Shown piece after piece: positions 33,964-41,712 of a stretch of DNA of 64,000 nt (position 1 is its first letter; every line of letters begins with the position of its first letter). The position numbers and the translations under genes were made by a program. The DNA is from an uncultured Alphaproteobacteria bacterium. GTDB taxonomy: Bacteria; Pseudomonadota; Alphaproteobacteria; CAAHEQ01; UBA3637. Below the pieces are notes generated by a model that worked only from the letters and a program-made list of their open reading frames with translations, was not told the DNA's origin and made no database searches. Location: the NCBI GenBank assembly GCA_934234055.1, contig CAKQGY010000002.1:62001-126000 (forward strand). Reading direction: 5' to 3'.

Positions 33964-35739
33964 ATGCGTAAAGAAGAACGAAAAAGAATCAAAGAACAAT
34001 TCAAAGAAATCAATATGGTGCGCAACTATCGCCGGATGTGGCCGTATATTAAACCCTATTTGTTTCGGGCAATCCTGGCGGTGGTGATCACGATTCCCAT
34101 CGGGTCTATGGACGCGGTGACGGCGTGGATCTTGAAGCCCTATATGGATACGGTTTTGATTGAAAAAAATATCGCGGCGGGTGCCTATATCCCGATCCTG
34201 ATTATCGTATTTGCCTTGGTGCAAAGTTTGCTGAACTATGCGTCGTCTTACCTGAACAGCTGGGTCGGAAATAAAATTACGATGGATTTGAAGTTTGATC
34301 TGTTCAAAAAACTGATCCATAATGATCCGGCGTTCTTTGACACCCGAACATCGGGCGAAATTCAAATGCGCTTTAACGGCGACGCGGATACGGCGTGTGT
34401 GGGCCTATTGAATAATATCAAGACTTTTATGATGCGCTTTTTCTCGTCGGTGGCATTGATCGTGGTGCTGTTTATCAATTCGTGGTTATTGTCCATCGTG
34501 GCGGTGGTGGCGTTGGGGCTGTCGCTGTATCCCCTGACACGCGTGCGTAAACGCATTAAAGGCATTGTGGAGCAGACCGTCTTTACCAGCTCACAAGTTA
34601 TGACGCAATATAATGAGGCCTTTGTCGGAAACCGGGTGATTATGTCCTATAACCTGCAAAAAAGTCGAATTGCGACCTTTAAGCAAACGCTACGCGATAT
34701 TTTCAAACTGGGAATGAAAATGGTCAAGCGGACGGCCTTTGTGACGCCGATGATGCACTTTTTAATCGCGGTCGGAATTGCGGGCGTGATTTGGCTGGGG
34801 AGTTATCTGATCGTCAACGGACATTTGTCGCCGGGGGGATTCGTGTCGTTTATTACGGCGCTGTTGATGCTGTATCACCCGATTAAATCTATCGGCAATG
34901 CCTATACCAGCGTGCAGACCTCGTTCCTGGCGATTGAACGGGTGTTTGAATTGCTGGAATGCAAGCCGACAATTAAAAGCAAACCCGGGGCGATGCAACT
35001 GACAAAAATCAAGCACGGGATTGAATATCGCAATGTTCAGTTTGAATATGTCGCGGGGCGGCCGATCCTGAAAGGCGTGAACCTGACGGTGCCGACGGGG
35101 CATTCTGTTGCCTTTGTGGGAAACTCGGGCGGCGGAAAAACCACTTTTGTGAACCTGCTGCCGCGCTTTTATGATGTGACGGGCGGAGCGGTTATGATTG
35201 ACGGCACAGATGTGCGGGATATTGACCTGTATTCGCTGCGCGATAAAATCGCCGTCGTGTTTCAAGATAATATCCTGTTTGACGGGACAATTCGGCAAAA
35301 TATCCTGCTGGGGCGGGAAAATGCCGATGATGCCGATGTCAAGAAAGCCGTGCATAACGCGTGCTTGGACGAATTTATAGATACTCTGCCGGCGGGGTTG
35401 GATACCGAAATCGGCGAACGCGGGGTGCTGCTCTCAGGGGGACAGCGGCAACGAATCGCAATTGCGCGGGCTTTCCTGAAAAATGCGCCGATCGTTATCT
35501 TGGATGAAGCCACATCGGCTTTGGACAACAAGTCCGAACAGATCGTGCAACAGGCAATTTATAACCTGATGGCGGACAGAACCGTGTTTATCGTGGCACA
35601 CCGCCTGTCAACCGTGCGCAATGCCGATAAAATCGTGGTGATTGATCACGGAAAAATTGCCGAAACGGGATCGCATGATGAATTGATGAGTCGGCCGGAT
35701 TCAATCTATGCATCGCTGTATCGCACGCAATTGAAATAA
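33964..35739 (+). CDS. MsbA-like lipid/multidrug ABC exporter
   Basis: 591 aa, a half-transporter fusing membrane and ATPase parts. Six transmembrane helices (about 30-320) precede an ATPase domain (about 345-590) with Walker A GNSGGGKTTF, signature LLSGGQRQRIAIARA, Walker B IVILDEATSALDN and the H-loop VAHRLST. It works as a homodimer. MsbA flips lipid A-core or other lipids, and similarity is to that group, but drug export cannot be excluded. Divergent from the bat operon, and its ATG has only a weak ribosome site (GAGG 7-8 bases upstream). Confidence 0.9.
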   Translation: MRKEERKRIKEQFKEINMVRNYRRMWPYIKPYLFRAILAVVITIPIGSMDAVTAWILKPYMDTVLIEKNIAAGAYIPILIIVFALVQSLLNYASSYLNSWVGNKITMDLKFDLFKKLIHNDPAFFDTRTSGEIQMRFNGDADTACVGLLNNIKTFMMRFFSSVALIVVLFINSWLLSIVAVVALGLSLYPLTRVRKRIKGIVEQTVFTSSQVMTQYNEAFVGNRVIMSYNLQKSRIATFKQTLRDIFKLGMKMVKRTAFVTPMMHFLIAVGIAGVIWLGSYLIVNGHLSPGGFVSFITALLMLYHPIKSIGNAYTSVQTSFLAIERVFELLECKPTIKSKPGAMQLTKIKHGIEYRNVQFEYVAGRPILKGVNLTVPTGHSVAFVGNSGGGKTTFVNLLPRFYDVTGGAVMIDGTDVRDIDLYSLRDKIAVVFQDNILFDGTIRQNILLGRENADDADVKKAVHNACLDEFIDTLPAGLDTEIGERGVLLSGGQRQRIAIARAFLKNAPIVILDEATSALDNKSEQIVQQAIYNLMADRTVFIVAHRLSTVRNADKIVVIDHGKIAETGSHDELMSRPDSIYASLYRTQLK

Positions 35740-35753
35740 ATCTGAAAAAAGAC

Positions 35754-35782
35754 TTGATTTTTCGGGAAAAATAGTGTATAAA
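35754..35782 (+). promoter_or_regulatory. rplY promoter
   Basis: TTGATT (35754-35759), 17 bases, TATAAA (35777-35782). Confidence 0.65.
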
Positions 35783-35788
35783 ATATCC

Positions 35789-35871
35789 CGCCGGTCATCG
35801 GGACGGGCTGCGAATGCTATTCACCCCTGGAGGATTTCGTTCGTATCACTTTGTTATTTAAGGATAAAATT
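35789..35871 (+). promoter_or_regulatory. rplY leader with hairpin
   Basis: About 80 untranslated bases. CCCG-CCG-GTCAT-CGG-GA-CGGG (35787-35807) folds into a stacked hairpin close to the start of transcription. The rpsF leader hairpin at 7797 has a similar loop. Autoregulation by L25 is possible but unproven. Confidence 0.35.
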
Positions 35872-36546
35872 ATGAAAGCGACTTTATTAAACGCAACAAA
35901 ACGTGAAAAAGCTGGTAAGGGGGCCTCTCGGGCAAATCGTCGGGCCGGTCTGATTCCTGCTGTTATTTATGGAGATAAAAAGGCACCTGTGATGATTTCT
36001 TTGGAAGAAAAAGTTTTGGTTGCCGAAATGGCGAAAAAAGGTCTGTGGACCCGCCAGTTTGAAATCACAGCCGATGGCAACAGTTTCCATGCGCTGTGTC
36101 AAGATATTCAAAAACACCCGGTCTCGGGTCGGCCGATTCATGCGGACTTCTTGCGGATTTCCAAGAACTCGCTGTTGACGCTGGACATTCCGTTGGAATT
36201 TATCAACGAAGCAACTGCTCCGGGTATCAAGAAAGGCGGCGTGCTGAACATCGTGCACCGGACCGTGGAAGTGAAATGTACACCGGACAATATCCCCGAA
36301 TCCTTTACCGTGGACTTGGGTGCGGCCGAAATCGGCGATTCCTTTACGGCTTTTGCCCTGCAAATGCCCAAGGGTGTGTCTTTGACAGCCGAAGAAGACT
36401 TTACGGTTGCCACAATCGTGACTCCGACACAAGAGGATGATACAACAACAGCGGCCGCGGCAACAACCGATACGGCTGCGGCAACAGCGGCTCCGGCGGC
36501 AGCGGCAACAGCGGCAGCTCCGGCGGCTGATGCAGCGAAGAAGTAG
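35872..36546 (+). CDS. rplY: 50S ribosomal protein L25 / Ctc
   Basis: 224 aa, the long Ctc form: an N-terminal 5S rRNA-binding domain (about 1-95; RANRRAGLIPAVIYGDKK), a C-terminal beta domain (about 96-190), then an Ala/Thr-rich tail of ~35 residues. The frame opens at 35851, but AAGGAT lies 7 bases before the ATG at 35872, which gives the usual MKATLLNA start. Followed by pth after 6 bases, a common arrangement. Confidence 0.95.
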   Translation: MKATLLNATKREKAGKGASRANRRAGLIPAVIYGDKKAPVMISLEEKVLVAEMAKKGLWTRQFEITADGNSFHALCQDIQKHPVSGRPIHADFLRISKNSLLTLDIPLEFINEATAPGIKKGGVLNIVHRTVEVKCTPDNIPESFTVDLGAAEIGDSFTAFALQMPKGVSLTAEEDFTVATIVTPTQEDDTTTAAAATTDTAAATAAPAAAATAAAPAADAAKK

Positions 36547-36552
36547 GCAAGC

Positions 36553-37113
36553 ATGCATTTGTTGGTGGGACTGGGAAATCCGGGAACGGAATATGCCAAG
36601 ACACGCCACAATGTCGGTTTTATGGCGGTGGACGAAATTGCCCACCGCTATTCTTTTGCCCCGTTTAAGGATAAGTTAAAAGGCCAAATCAGTCGCGGCG
36701 AAATTGACGGCAAGTCGGTGCTGCTGTTGAAACCGCAAACTTTTATGAACCTGTCTGGCGAATCAGTGGCGGCGGTATGTGCCTTTTATAAAATCAAACC
36801 CGAAGAAATCATCGTTTTTCACGACGATATGGACCTGAAAGTCGGGAAAGTCAAGGTTAAATACGGAGGATCTGCCGGCGGGCATAATGGCCTGAAAAGC
36901 ATTGATGCGCACATCGGGCAGGCCTATGGGCGTGTGCGAATCGGGACGGATAAACCGCTACTGAAAGCGCAAGTGGTGGATTGGGTCTTGCACCCGTTCG
37001 GGCCGGAAGATCGGGCACAAATTGATGCTTTAATCACTAAAATCGTCGACTATCTGCCGTTGCTGTTGGACAAGAATGAGCAAACCTTTATGAACAGATT
37101 GAACGGGCAATAA
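36553..37113 (+). CDS. pth: peptidyl-tRNA hydrolase
   Basis: 186 aa. Signatures: LLVGLGNPGTEYAKTRHNVGF with the catalytic His, KPQTFMNLSGE, and VFHDDMDLKVGKV, then GGSAGGHNGLKSI. It releases peptides from peptidyl-tRNA after drop-off. It follows rplY, and its stop overlaps the next start by 1 base (TAATG). Confidence 0.97.
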   Translation: MHLLVGLGNPGTEYAKTRHNVGFMAVDEIAHRYSFAPFKDKLKGQISRGEIDGKSVLLLKPQTFMNLSGESVAAVCAFYKIKPEEIIVFHDDMDLKVGKVKVKYGGSAGGHNGLKSIDAHIGQAYGRVRIGTDKPLLKAQVVDWVLHPFGPEDRAQIDALITKIVDYLPLLLDKNEQTFMNRLNGQ

Positions 37114-38195
37114 TGACAGACGCGGAATTGATTAAAGCGGCGGCCTATCTGATGGAGCGCATCGGCGATCGCGCAACGCCCGCCAACGATATTATCGGGG
37201 ACTATGTGCGGACACACCGATACCTGACGGCGGAAGAACGGGCGAAATTACTGGACATGGTGTGGACGGCAATTCGAGCAACAGCACGCCTGAAATATGC
37301 CTATCCCGAATGCTCTTGGGTGGAACGATTGCAGCACCTGAGCCACACGGGTGTGCCGGATTGCGCCGATGCACCGAATTGGGTGCGGTGGGAAGTGCCG
37401 GAATGGTTCCCGGCTCATGTGCCGGAGGCCGAATTAGAATTACCGCAAATGCTGGGGAATGCACCGATTATCCTGCGCGCAAACGGGAATCGGGATAAGG
37501 TGATCGCCGCTTTGGCCGAGGAAGGTGTGGCGGTTGAACCCTGCGCACAATCGCCGTTCGGATTGATTTTGCCGAAATTTCAGGATCTGACGGGGACAAA
37601 GGTCTATAAAAAAGGCCTGCTGGAAATACAAGATGAAGGAGCGCAGTTGGTGGCCCTGGACATCGGGGTTAAACCCAAGCAAGATGTGTTTGACTTTTGC
37701 GCCGGTGTGGGCGGAAAGTCCTTAATCTTTGCACAAATGATGGAAAATCGCGGCCTGATACAAGCATACGATATTATGCCGAAACGCTTGTTTGAACTGA
37801 CAAAACGGGCGGCGCGGGCCCATGTCAGCATTATTAAAATCGTGCCGAAACTGCCCGAACCGCACAAAAAGTTTGATCATGTGGTGGTTGATGCACCGTG
37901 CTCGGGGACGGGAACGTGGCGACGCATGCCGGATATGCGGTGGAAATTTTCGGAAAAACAACTGGCAAATATCATCAAGACGCAAGCGGAAATCCTGAAC
38001 CGCGCGGAACGATATGTCAAAAACGGGCACTATCTGTCGTATATTACCTGCTCGCTGACGCAGGACGAAAACGAGGCGCAAGTGGCGGCCTTTTTGAAAA
38101 CACACCCGAACTATGCCGTGTTAAAGCAAAAACGCTATTCCCCGTGGCGGACAAAGACCGACGGGTTTTTCCTGTGCCTGATGCAAAAACGATAG
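37113..38195 (+). CDS. RsmB/NOP-family RNA m5C methyltransferase
   Basis: 360 aa. The SAM-binding domain (about 160-360) begins IQDEGAQLVALDIG and has motif I FDFCAGVGGKSL. The two catalytic Cys motifs are DAPCSGTGTWRR and YITCSLTQDENE. An N-terminal NusB-like part (about 1-75) makes it resemble RsmB, which methylates C967 of 16S rRNA, but the protein is shorter than E. coli RsmB (429 aa). Target assignment is inferred. Confidence 0.87.
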   Translation: MTDAELIKAAAYLMERIGDRATPANDIIGDYVRTHRYLTAEERAKLLDMVWTAIRATARLKYAYPECSWVERLQHLSHTGVPDCADAPNWVRWEVPEWFPAHVPEAELELPQMLGNAPIILRANGNRDKVIAALAEEGVAVEPCAQSPFGLILPKFQDLTGTKVYKKGLLEIQDEGAQLVALDIGVKPKQDVFDFCAGVGGKSLIFAQMMENRGLIQAYDIMPKRLFELTKRAARAHVSIIKIVPKLPEPHKKFDHVVVDAPCSGTGTWRRMPDMRWKFSEKQLANIIKTQAEILNRAERYVKNGHYLSYITCSLTQDENEAQVAAFLKTHPNYAVLKQKRYSPWRTKTDGFFLCLMQKR

Positions 38196-38197
38196 GC

Positions 38198-38377
38198 CTA
38201 GAACACGCGCTCTTTTTGCTTTATGTGCGCGTAAAGTTGCCAGCCGTTGGCTTGTTTGGAAACAACTTTACAGGGTTGGGAGCGCGGAACCGGCAAAATC
38301 GGCGACCGGGACAGTCCGGGGGTCGGTTTAGACACTTTACGGGCGGCGCTGGCCGTGATTAAATGACTGTATTGCAT
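38198..38377 (-). CDS. small hypothetical protein (59 aa)
   Basis: It starts MQYSHLITASAARKVSKPTP and ends KQKERVF. GGGG-type purines lie a few bases before the ATG. Its stop is 2 bases past the RsmB-like stop, convergent. It lies 12 bases downstream of another small minus-strand ORF, so the two may be co-transcribed. Basic and Ser/Pro-rich, no family recognised. Without this ORF about 190 bases would be non-coding. Confidence 0.45.
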   Translation of the reverse strand: MQYSHLITASAARKVSKPTPGLSRSPILPVPRSQPCKVVSKQANGWQLYAHIKQKERVF

Positions 38378-38389
38378 AAAGCCCCTGCC

Positions 38390-38581
38390 CTAGTGCCGAA
38401 TATACGACCGAAGGCGCGCATTGACATGCAGGTTGCGCTTGATGATGTCTTGGCGACTGATGGATTGCTTTTTGGGCGTTTTTTTGTCCCGGGGGCACTC
38501 CCAAGAAGGGACATCACTCAGAGCGCGAAAGCTGACATTATAAATAAAATGTAATTCGTTTAATAAAATCTTTTTGTTCAT
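38390..38581 (-). CDS. small basic hypothetical protein (63 aa)
   Basis: It starts MNKKILLNELHFIYNVSF and has a Lys/Arg-rich second half (RDKKTPKKQS). TTGGAG lies 7 bases before the ATG, which decides this start over the longer open frame that reaches 38773 through repeat sequence. No family recognised. Probably followed by the 38198 gene in a two-gene unit. Confidence 0.5.
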   Translation of the reverse strand: MNKKILLNELHFIYNVSFRALSDVPSWECPRDKKTPKKQSISRQDIIKRNLHVNARLRSYIRH

Positions 38582-38727
38582 GGTTATTCTCCAAGGGAAA
38601 ATTATATCACTTTTTGGGAATTTTGGCAAGAAGAAAAGAAAAACGGAGAGAGAAATGTTACATTCGTGATTTGGGCATTGCCGTGGCAACAGGGGGGGGG
38701 ACAATAATAAGTTGACTCTTTGATTAT

Positions 38728-38770
38728 GGATTCTTCGGAGCAGAATTCCCCTGTTTGCCCAGAATGACGG
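38728..38770 (+). repeat. family B palindromic repeat
   Basis: GGATTCTTCGGAGCAG...TTGCCCAGAATGACGG. A G9 tract (38692-38700) lies 27 bases upstream. Confidence 0.65.
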
Positions 38771-38799
38771 CAAAGTAGAATTTGCGTGTTAAAAAAAAT

Positions 38800-38828
38800 T
38801 TGACACAAATAAATTATTGTGGTATAAT
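38800..38828 (+). promoter_or_regulatory. promoter of the 38865 gene
   Basis: TTGACA (38800-38805), 17 bases, TATAAT (38823-38828): a perfect consensus. Confidence 0.8.
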
Positions 38829-38864
38829 AATGGTATAAAGTTTAATTTACAAGGAGGTTATACA

Positions 38865-39587
38865 ATGACTTTTAAGAAAACACTGACTGGGATTGCTTTG
38901 GCTGCGGGAGCCATGGTGGCACCGATGACCAAAGCCGAGACAAAACCGGCGGATACACCGGCAAAAACTCAGGAAGCCGCGCAAGGTGAAAAAATCACGA
39001 TGCCGGATTGGATCCCGACAACTGCCGACGGTAAGTTTGATGAGAAAAAAGCCCATGAACAAGCCGATATGCTGTGGCAAGAAAATGGCGATGCTATTCA
39101 GAAATATGCCGATGATGTGGCTGCCGGTGTGCCGGAAGAAATTGCCTTTACCAAGTTTGCTCACAATTTGGCAAAAGGTGATAAAGAACAAGAAAAACAA
39201 ATCCTGTCTCTGTATGATGCCGTCAAAAAAACACGCGAGCAACGCCAAGGGAATATGACAGATGATTCGTTTTTCAAAGCGTGTAATGCAGGAGGGTTGT
39301 TTTTTGCATTTTTGGTTTTTTCTTCTTCTTTGTTAGGAGGAATGAACGATAAAAAAGTGGGGCGCTACTTGAGCATTGCTAATGTTACCGCATTGGCGGT
39401 ATTCACTCTATCAAAATGGGTAAATCCAAATCAAGTTACAAAAAACACATTTGTTGACTTTCAAAAACAAATGCATCAAGCCTATACGCAACAAATAAAT
39501 GGCGATAAGAACTATACGATAACCGACATGGCAACGGCCCGGAAGATGATCCAAATGGCGCAAGGCGTCAAAGGAGCAGAAAGATAG
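38865..39587 (+). CDS. exported or membrane hypothetical protein
   Basis: 240 aa from the Met at 38865, which has AAGGAGG 8 bases before it. The frame opens at 38817. Order: a signal-like segment (residues 1-24, ending TKAE), an acidic helical domain (about 30-135), two hydrophobic helices (about 144-163 and 172-189), and a C-terminal amphipathic part. No family recognised. Perfect-consensus promoter, so high expression is likely. A terminator follows. Confidence 0.7.
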   Translation: MTFKKTLTGIALAAGAMVAPMTKAETKPADTPAKTQEAAQGEKITMPDWIPTTADGKFDEKKAHEQADMLWQENGDAIQKYADDVAAGVPEEIAFTKFAHNLAKGDKEQEKQILSLYDAVKKTREQRQGNMTDDSFFKACNAGGLFFAFLVFSSSLLGGMNDKKVGRYLSIANVTALAVFTLSKWVNPNQVTKNTFVDFQKQMHQAYTQQINGDKNYTITDMATARKMIQMAQGVKGAER

Positions 39588-39614
39588 GTCGTTTGGGTGT
39601 TATGTCTGCGAAAG

Positions 39615-39652
39615 GCCTGCCGGTAAAAACCGGTGGGCTTTTTCTTTTTTTA
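39615..39652 (+). terminator. terminator of the 38865 gene
   Basis: GCCTGCCGGT (39615-39624) pairs with ACCGGTGGGC (one G-T pair) around an AAA(A) loop, followed by TTTTTCTTTTTTT. Confidence 0.88.
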
Positions 39653-39680
39653 GGGGGGAAAATAAAGAATTGGTGTTCAA

Positions 39681-39728
39681 TGGATTCTTCGGGGGCAGGT
39701 CCCCTTGCCTCTCGCAATGACAGCGGGG
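39681..39728 (+). repeat. hybrid palindromic repeat (family B left half, family A right half)
   Basis: It begins TGGATTCTTCGGGGGCAGG like family B and ends CTCTCGCAATGACAGCGGG like family A. A partial family B copy (CTCAGAATGATGGG) lies at 39781-39819. The 350 bases from 39588 to 39939 hold only these repeats and a terminator. Confidence 0.6.
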
Positions 39729-39939
39729 GTGGACTGGTTCAAGGCAAAGGTTCATTGCTTTGCGCACCCCACCCGGCCACCGGCAGGTCCTCGCTTACGC
39801 AGTGCTCAGAATGATGGGAGAGAGAGGAGAATGACGGGAGGGAAGCAGCGGTAGGGAAAGGACGAGGCTAAAAAATAAAGAAATAAAAGTTGTGAAGAAA
39901 GAAAAAATATGATATCCTGCTGGGAAAGGAGAATGTGCT

Positions 39940-40464
39940 ATGGTCGTAAAAAGTGCGTTTCACTATAACGGAAAATTGAAAGAAGCGTATATCGTTGATG
40001 AACAAGGGCGGAAAAACGGGCCCTATGAGTCCTTTCACGAAAGCGGAAAACCGAATGTCAAATGCACCTATAAAAACGATGTCTATGACGGAGTGTTTGA
40101 AAAATACTATGAGGACGGGCTGTTGCAGCTGAAATGTCGGTATCAAAACGGAAAAGAAAACGGGCCCTTTGAAGAATACTACCGAGACGGATCGCTGTAT
40201 AAAAAAGGCTCTTTCGTGAACGGGGTCTATGCGGGACCCTATGTCGTGTATAGCGTCAACGGACAAATCGTGGAAAAAGGAGTCTTTGTCAACGGGGAGT
40301 TCGTGTCCGATGATATGGAAAAAATTTGGCAAGAGAAAGCCTTGCCTCGGCAAGAATTAAATGCCAAGTTGGCGGCTGTTTCTGTCCAGATGGCTCCGAC
40401 CGATTTACGACAGGCGGTAAAACGGGCTTTGGTGGCCGAATATCACCAAAATGGCGGAAGATAA
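39940..40464 (+). CDS. MORN-repeat protein
   Basis: 174 aa. About five MORN/YwqK-type repeats (GRKNGPYESFHESGKPNVKC, then DGVFEKYYEDGLLQLKC, then GPFEEYYRDGSLYKKG, and so on) from residue ~20 to 125, then a helical C-terminus. These beta-hairpin repeats occur in membrane-binding and toxin-neutralising proteins, and no partner toxin is evident here. AAAGGAGA lies 8 bases before the ATG. It starts after a repeat-only gap. Confidence 0.8.
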   Translation: MVVKSAFHYNGKLKEAYIVDEQGRKNGPYESFHESGKPNVKCTYKNDVYDGVFEKYYEDGLLQLKCRYQNGKENGPFEEYYRDGSLYKKGSFVNGVYAGPYVVYSVNGQIVEKGVFVNGEFVSDDMEKIWQEKALPRQELNAKLAAVSVQMAPTDLRQAVKRALVAEYHQNGGR

Positions 40465-40488
40465 GGAAAATAAAAAAGGATTATTCAA

Positions 40489-41526
40489 ATGATTTCTTGT
40501 ATGGAATTTATCTCAAAAGCAGAACAATTAAAACCGACGGTTATTAAAGAAAAAAAGAAGCAGGTGAAGTTGTCCGGTCTGCAAGTCTTGGGACTGATTA
40601 TCCTGAGTTTTTTTACTTTTTCCTGTTTGGTATTGATTGCAGCCGGAATAGATTTAATAGCTATTATTATCATGGTGTTGGTATTGACCGCGGGGTGGTT
40701 TGGTTTTTTTGCCTCAATCAATTATATCAAAAATGAACGACGGGAAGAATATCAGGTCAAATACCTGACCCTTAAAAAAGATATTCTGGTGTGCCTGGGG
40801 CTTGGGGGATTGTGGGTTGTTGCCATAATACCACCAAGTTGTTGGTCCGGAACAACAAATCATTTTATCAATTCTTTGTTGAGTATTATTACCACTCTTT
40901 CCGTTCTTGGCGTCACGACAATTTATGGTATAAAATATTTTTCAGGCGAAAAACGAACCGATCTTTATGAGAAGAGCAAGCTGTCCGCTCCGCTGTTTCG
41001 GTTGTTGAACCTGTTGAACATCAAGCAAGAAGAACACAAACCTTACTTTTTATTTTTGGATTCCTTTGGGGAGGATATTCGTTTTGGCGCCGGCGATTTG
41101 AGTATCAAAATCGCACAGTTGGAAGGAAAAATTGATCCGTCTCTTAAAGAAGAAGACTTTGATCCCTTTGTTGATAAGCAGGGTAATAACCGGCACAAAC
41201 TAAAACAAATAGACTTGGTAAGCGGTTTCTGTTTTGACATTCCAATGAAAAATTGGGATACGCCAACAATTGAACGCATCAAGGAAAATCTGGCGCAATT
41301 TGTCTTGTCAAAAACAGGGAAAGATTTGTTTTGCCACCCTTCAAAAATTGTGGAGATTAAAACTCAAATACAAGACAGGCACTTGATAGTTTATGTGATA
41401 ACCTTTCGGGGGAATACATTTACTCTTCCGAATCTGTATGTGGGACGGTATTTTTTCTATGCACGGGAAGATTTGCCCGAGATATATAAAGATGTAAAAC
41501 TGCTGTATGATATTCTGAATTTTTAA
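40489..41526 (+). CDS. membrane protein of unknown function
   Basis: 345 aa. Four hydrophobic helices in the first ~160 residues (about 28-50, 53-75, 98-118, 127-147), then a ~190-residue soluble domain with no recognised family (FLFLDSFGEDIRFGAGDL, then a DIPMKNWDTPTIERIKENL region). AAAGGA lies 8 bases before the chosen ATG, and a second Met is at residue 5. It follows the MORN gene after 24 bases, so the pair may form an operon. It is less GC-rich than the housekeeping genes. Confidence 0.65.
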   Translation: MISCMEFISKAEQLKPTVIKEKKKQVKLSGLQVLGLIILSFFTFSCLVLIAAGIDLIAIIIMVLVLTAGWFGFFASINYIKNERREEYQVKYLTLKKDILVCLGLGGLWVVAIIPPSCWSGTTNHFINSLLSIITTLSVLGVTTIYGIKYFSGEKRTDLYEKSKLSAPLFRLLNLLNIKQEEHKPYFLFLDSFGEDIRFGAGDLSIKIAQLEGKIDPSLKEEDFDPFVDKQGNNRHKLKQIDLVSGFCFDIPMKNWDTPTIERIKENLAQFVLSKTGKDLFCHPSKIVEIKTQIQDRHLIVYVITFRGNTFTLPNLYVGRYFFYAREDLPEIYKDVKLLYDILNF

Positions 41527-41576
41527 TATCCCGAATTGGTTCGACCCTGCCCCGAGTATATGGCCTTGTTGTTTAA

Positions 41577-41617
41577 TGGATTGCCGCGGGACAGACTGGT
41601 CTGTCCCTCGCAATGAC
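41577..41617 (+). repeat. family A palindromic repeat
   Basis: TGGATTGCCGCGGGACAGAC-TG-GTCTGTCCCTCGCAATGAC: the inner 8-base arms GGGACAGA/TCTGTCCC pair perfectly. Confidence 0.8.
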
Positions 41618-41712
41618 AAAATGCAGATCAGAATGTCTGGGAGGCTGATGGTCGGTGATAGAACCAAGAGAATGCAACTCAGAATGGCAGGAGAGAGAAC
41701 AAAAGTCAGTGG

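Noticed and set aside
36138..36611. 157-aa minus-strand Ala-rich ORF over the rplY tail
   Set aside because: An artefact of the Ala/Thr-rich repeat codons in the L25 tail, with no initiation signals.
38692..38700. G9 tract
   Set aside because: Intergenic. The nearest ORF reading across it has no ribosome site, so a phase-variation role is not supported.
39593..39814. 73-aa plus-strand ORF after the 38865 gene
   Set aside because: It runs through the terminator hairpin and palindromic repeats and has no ribosome site.
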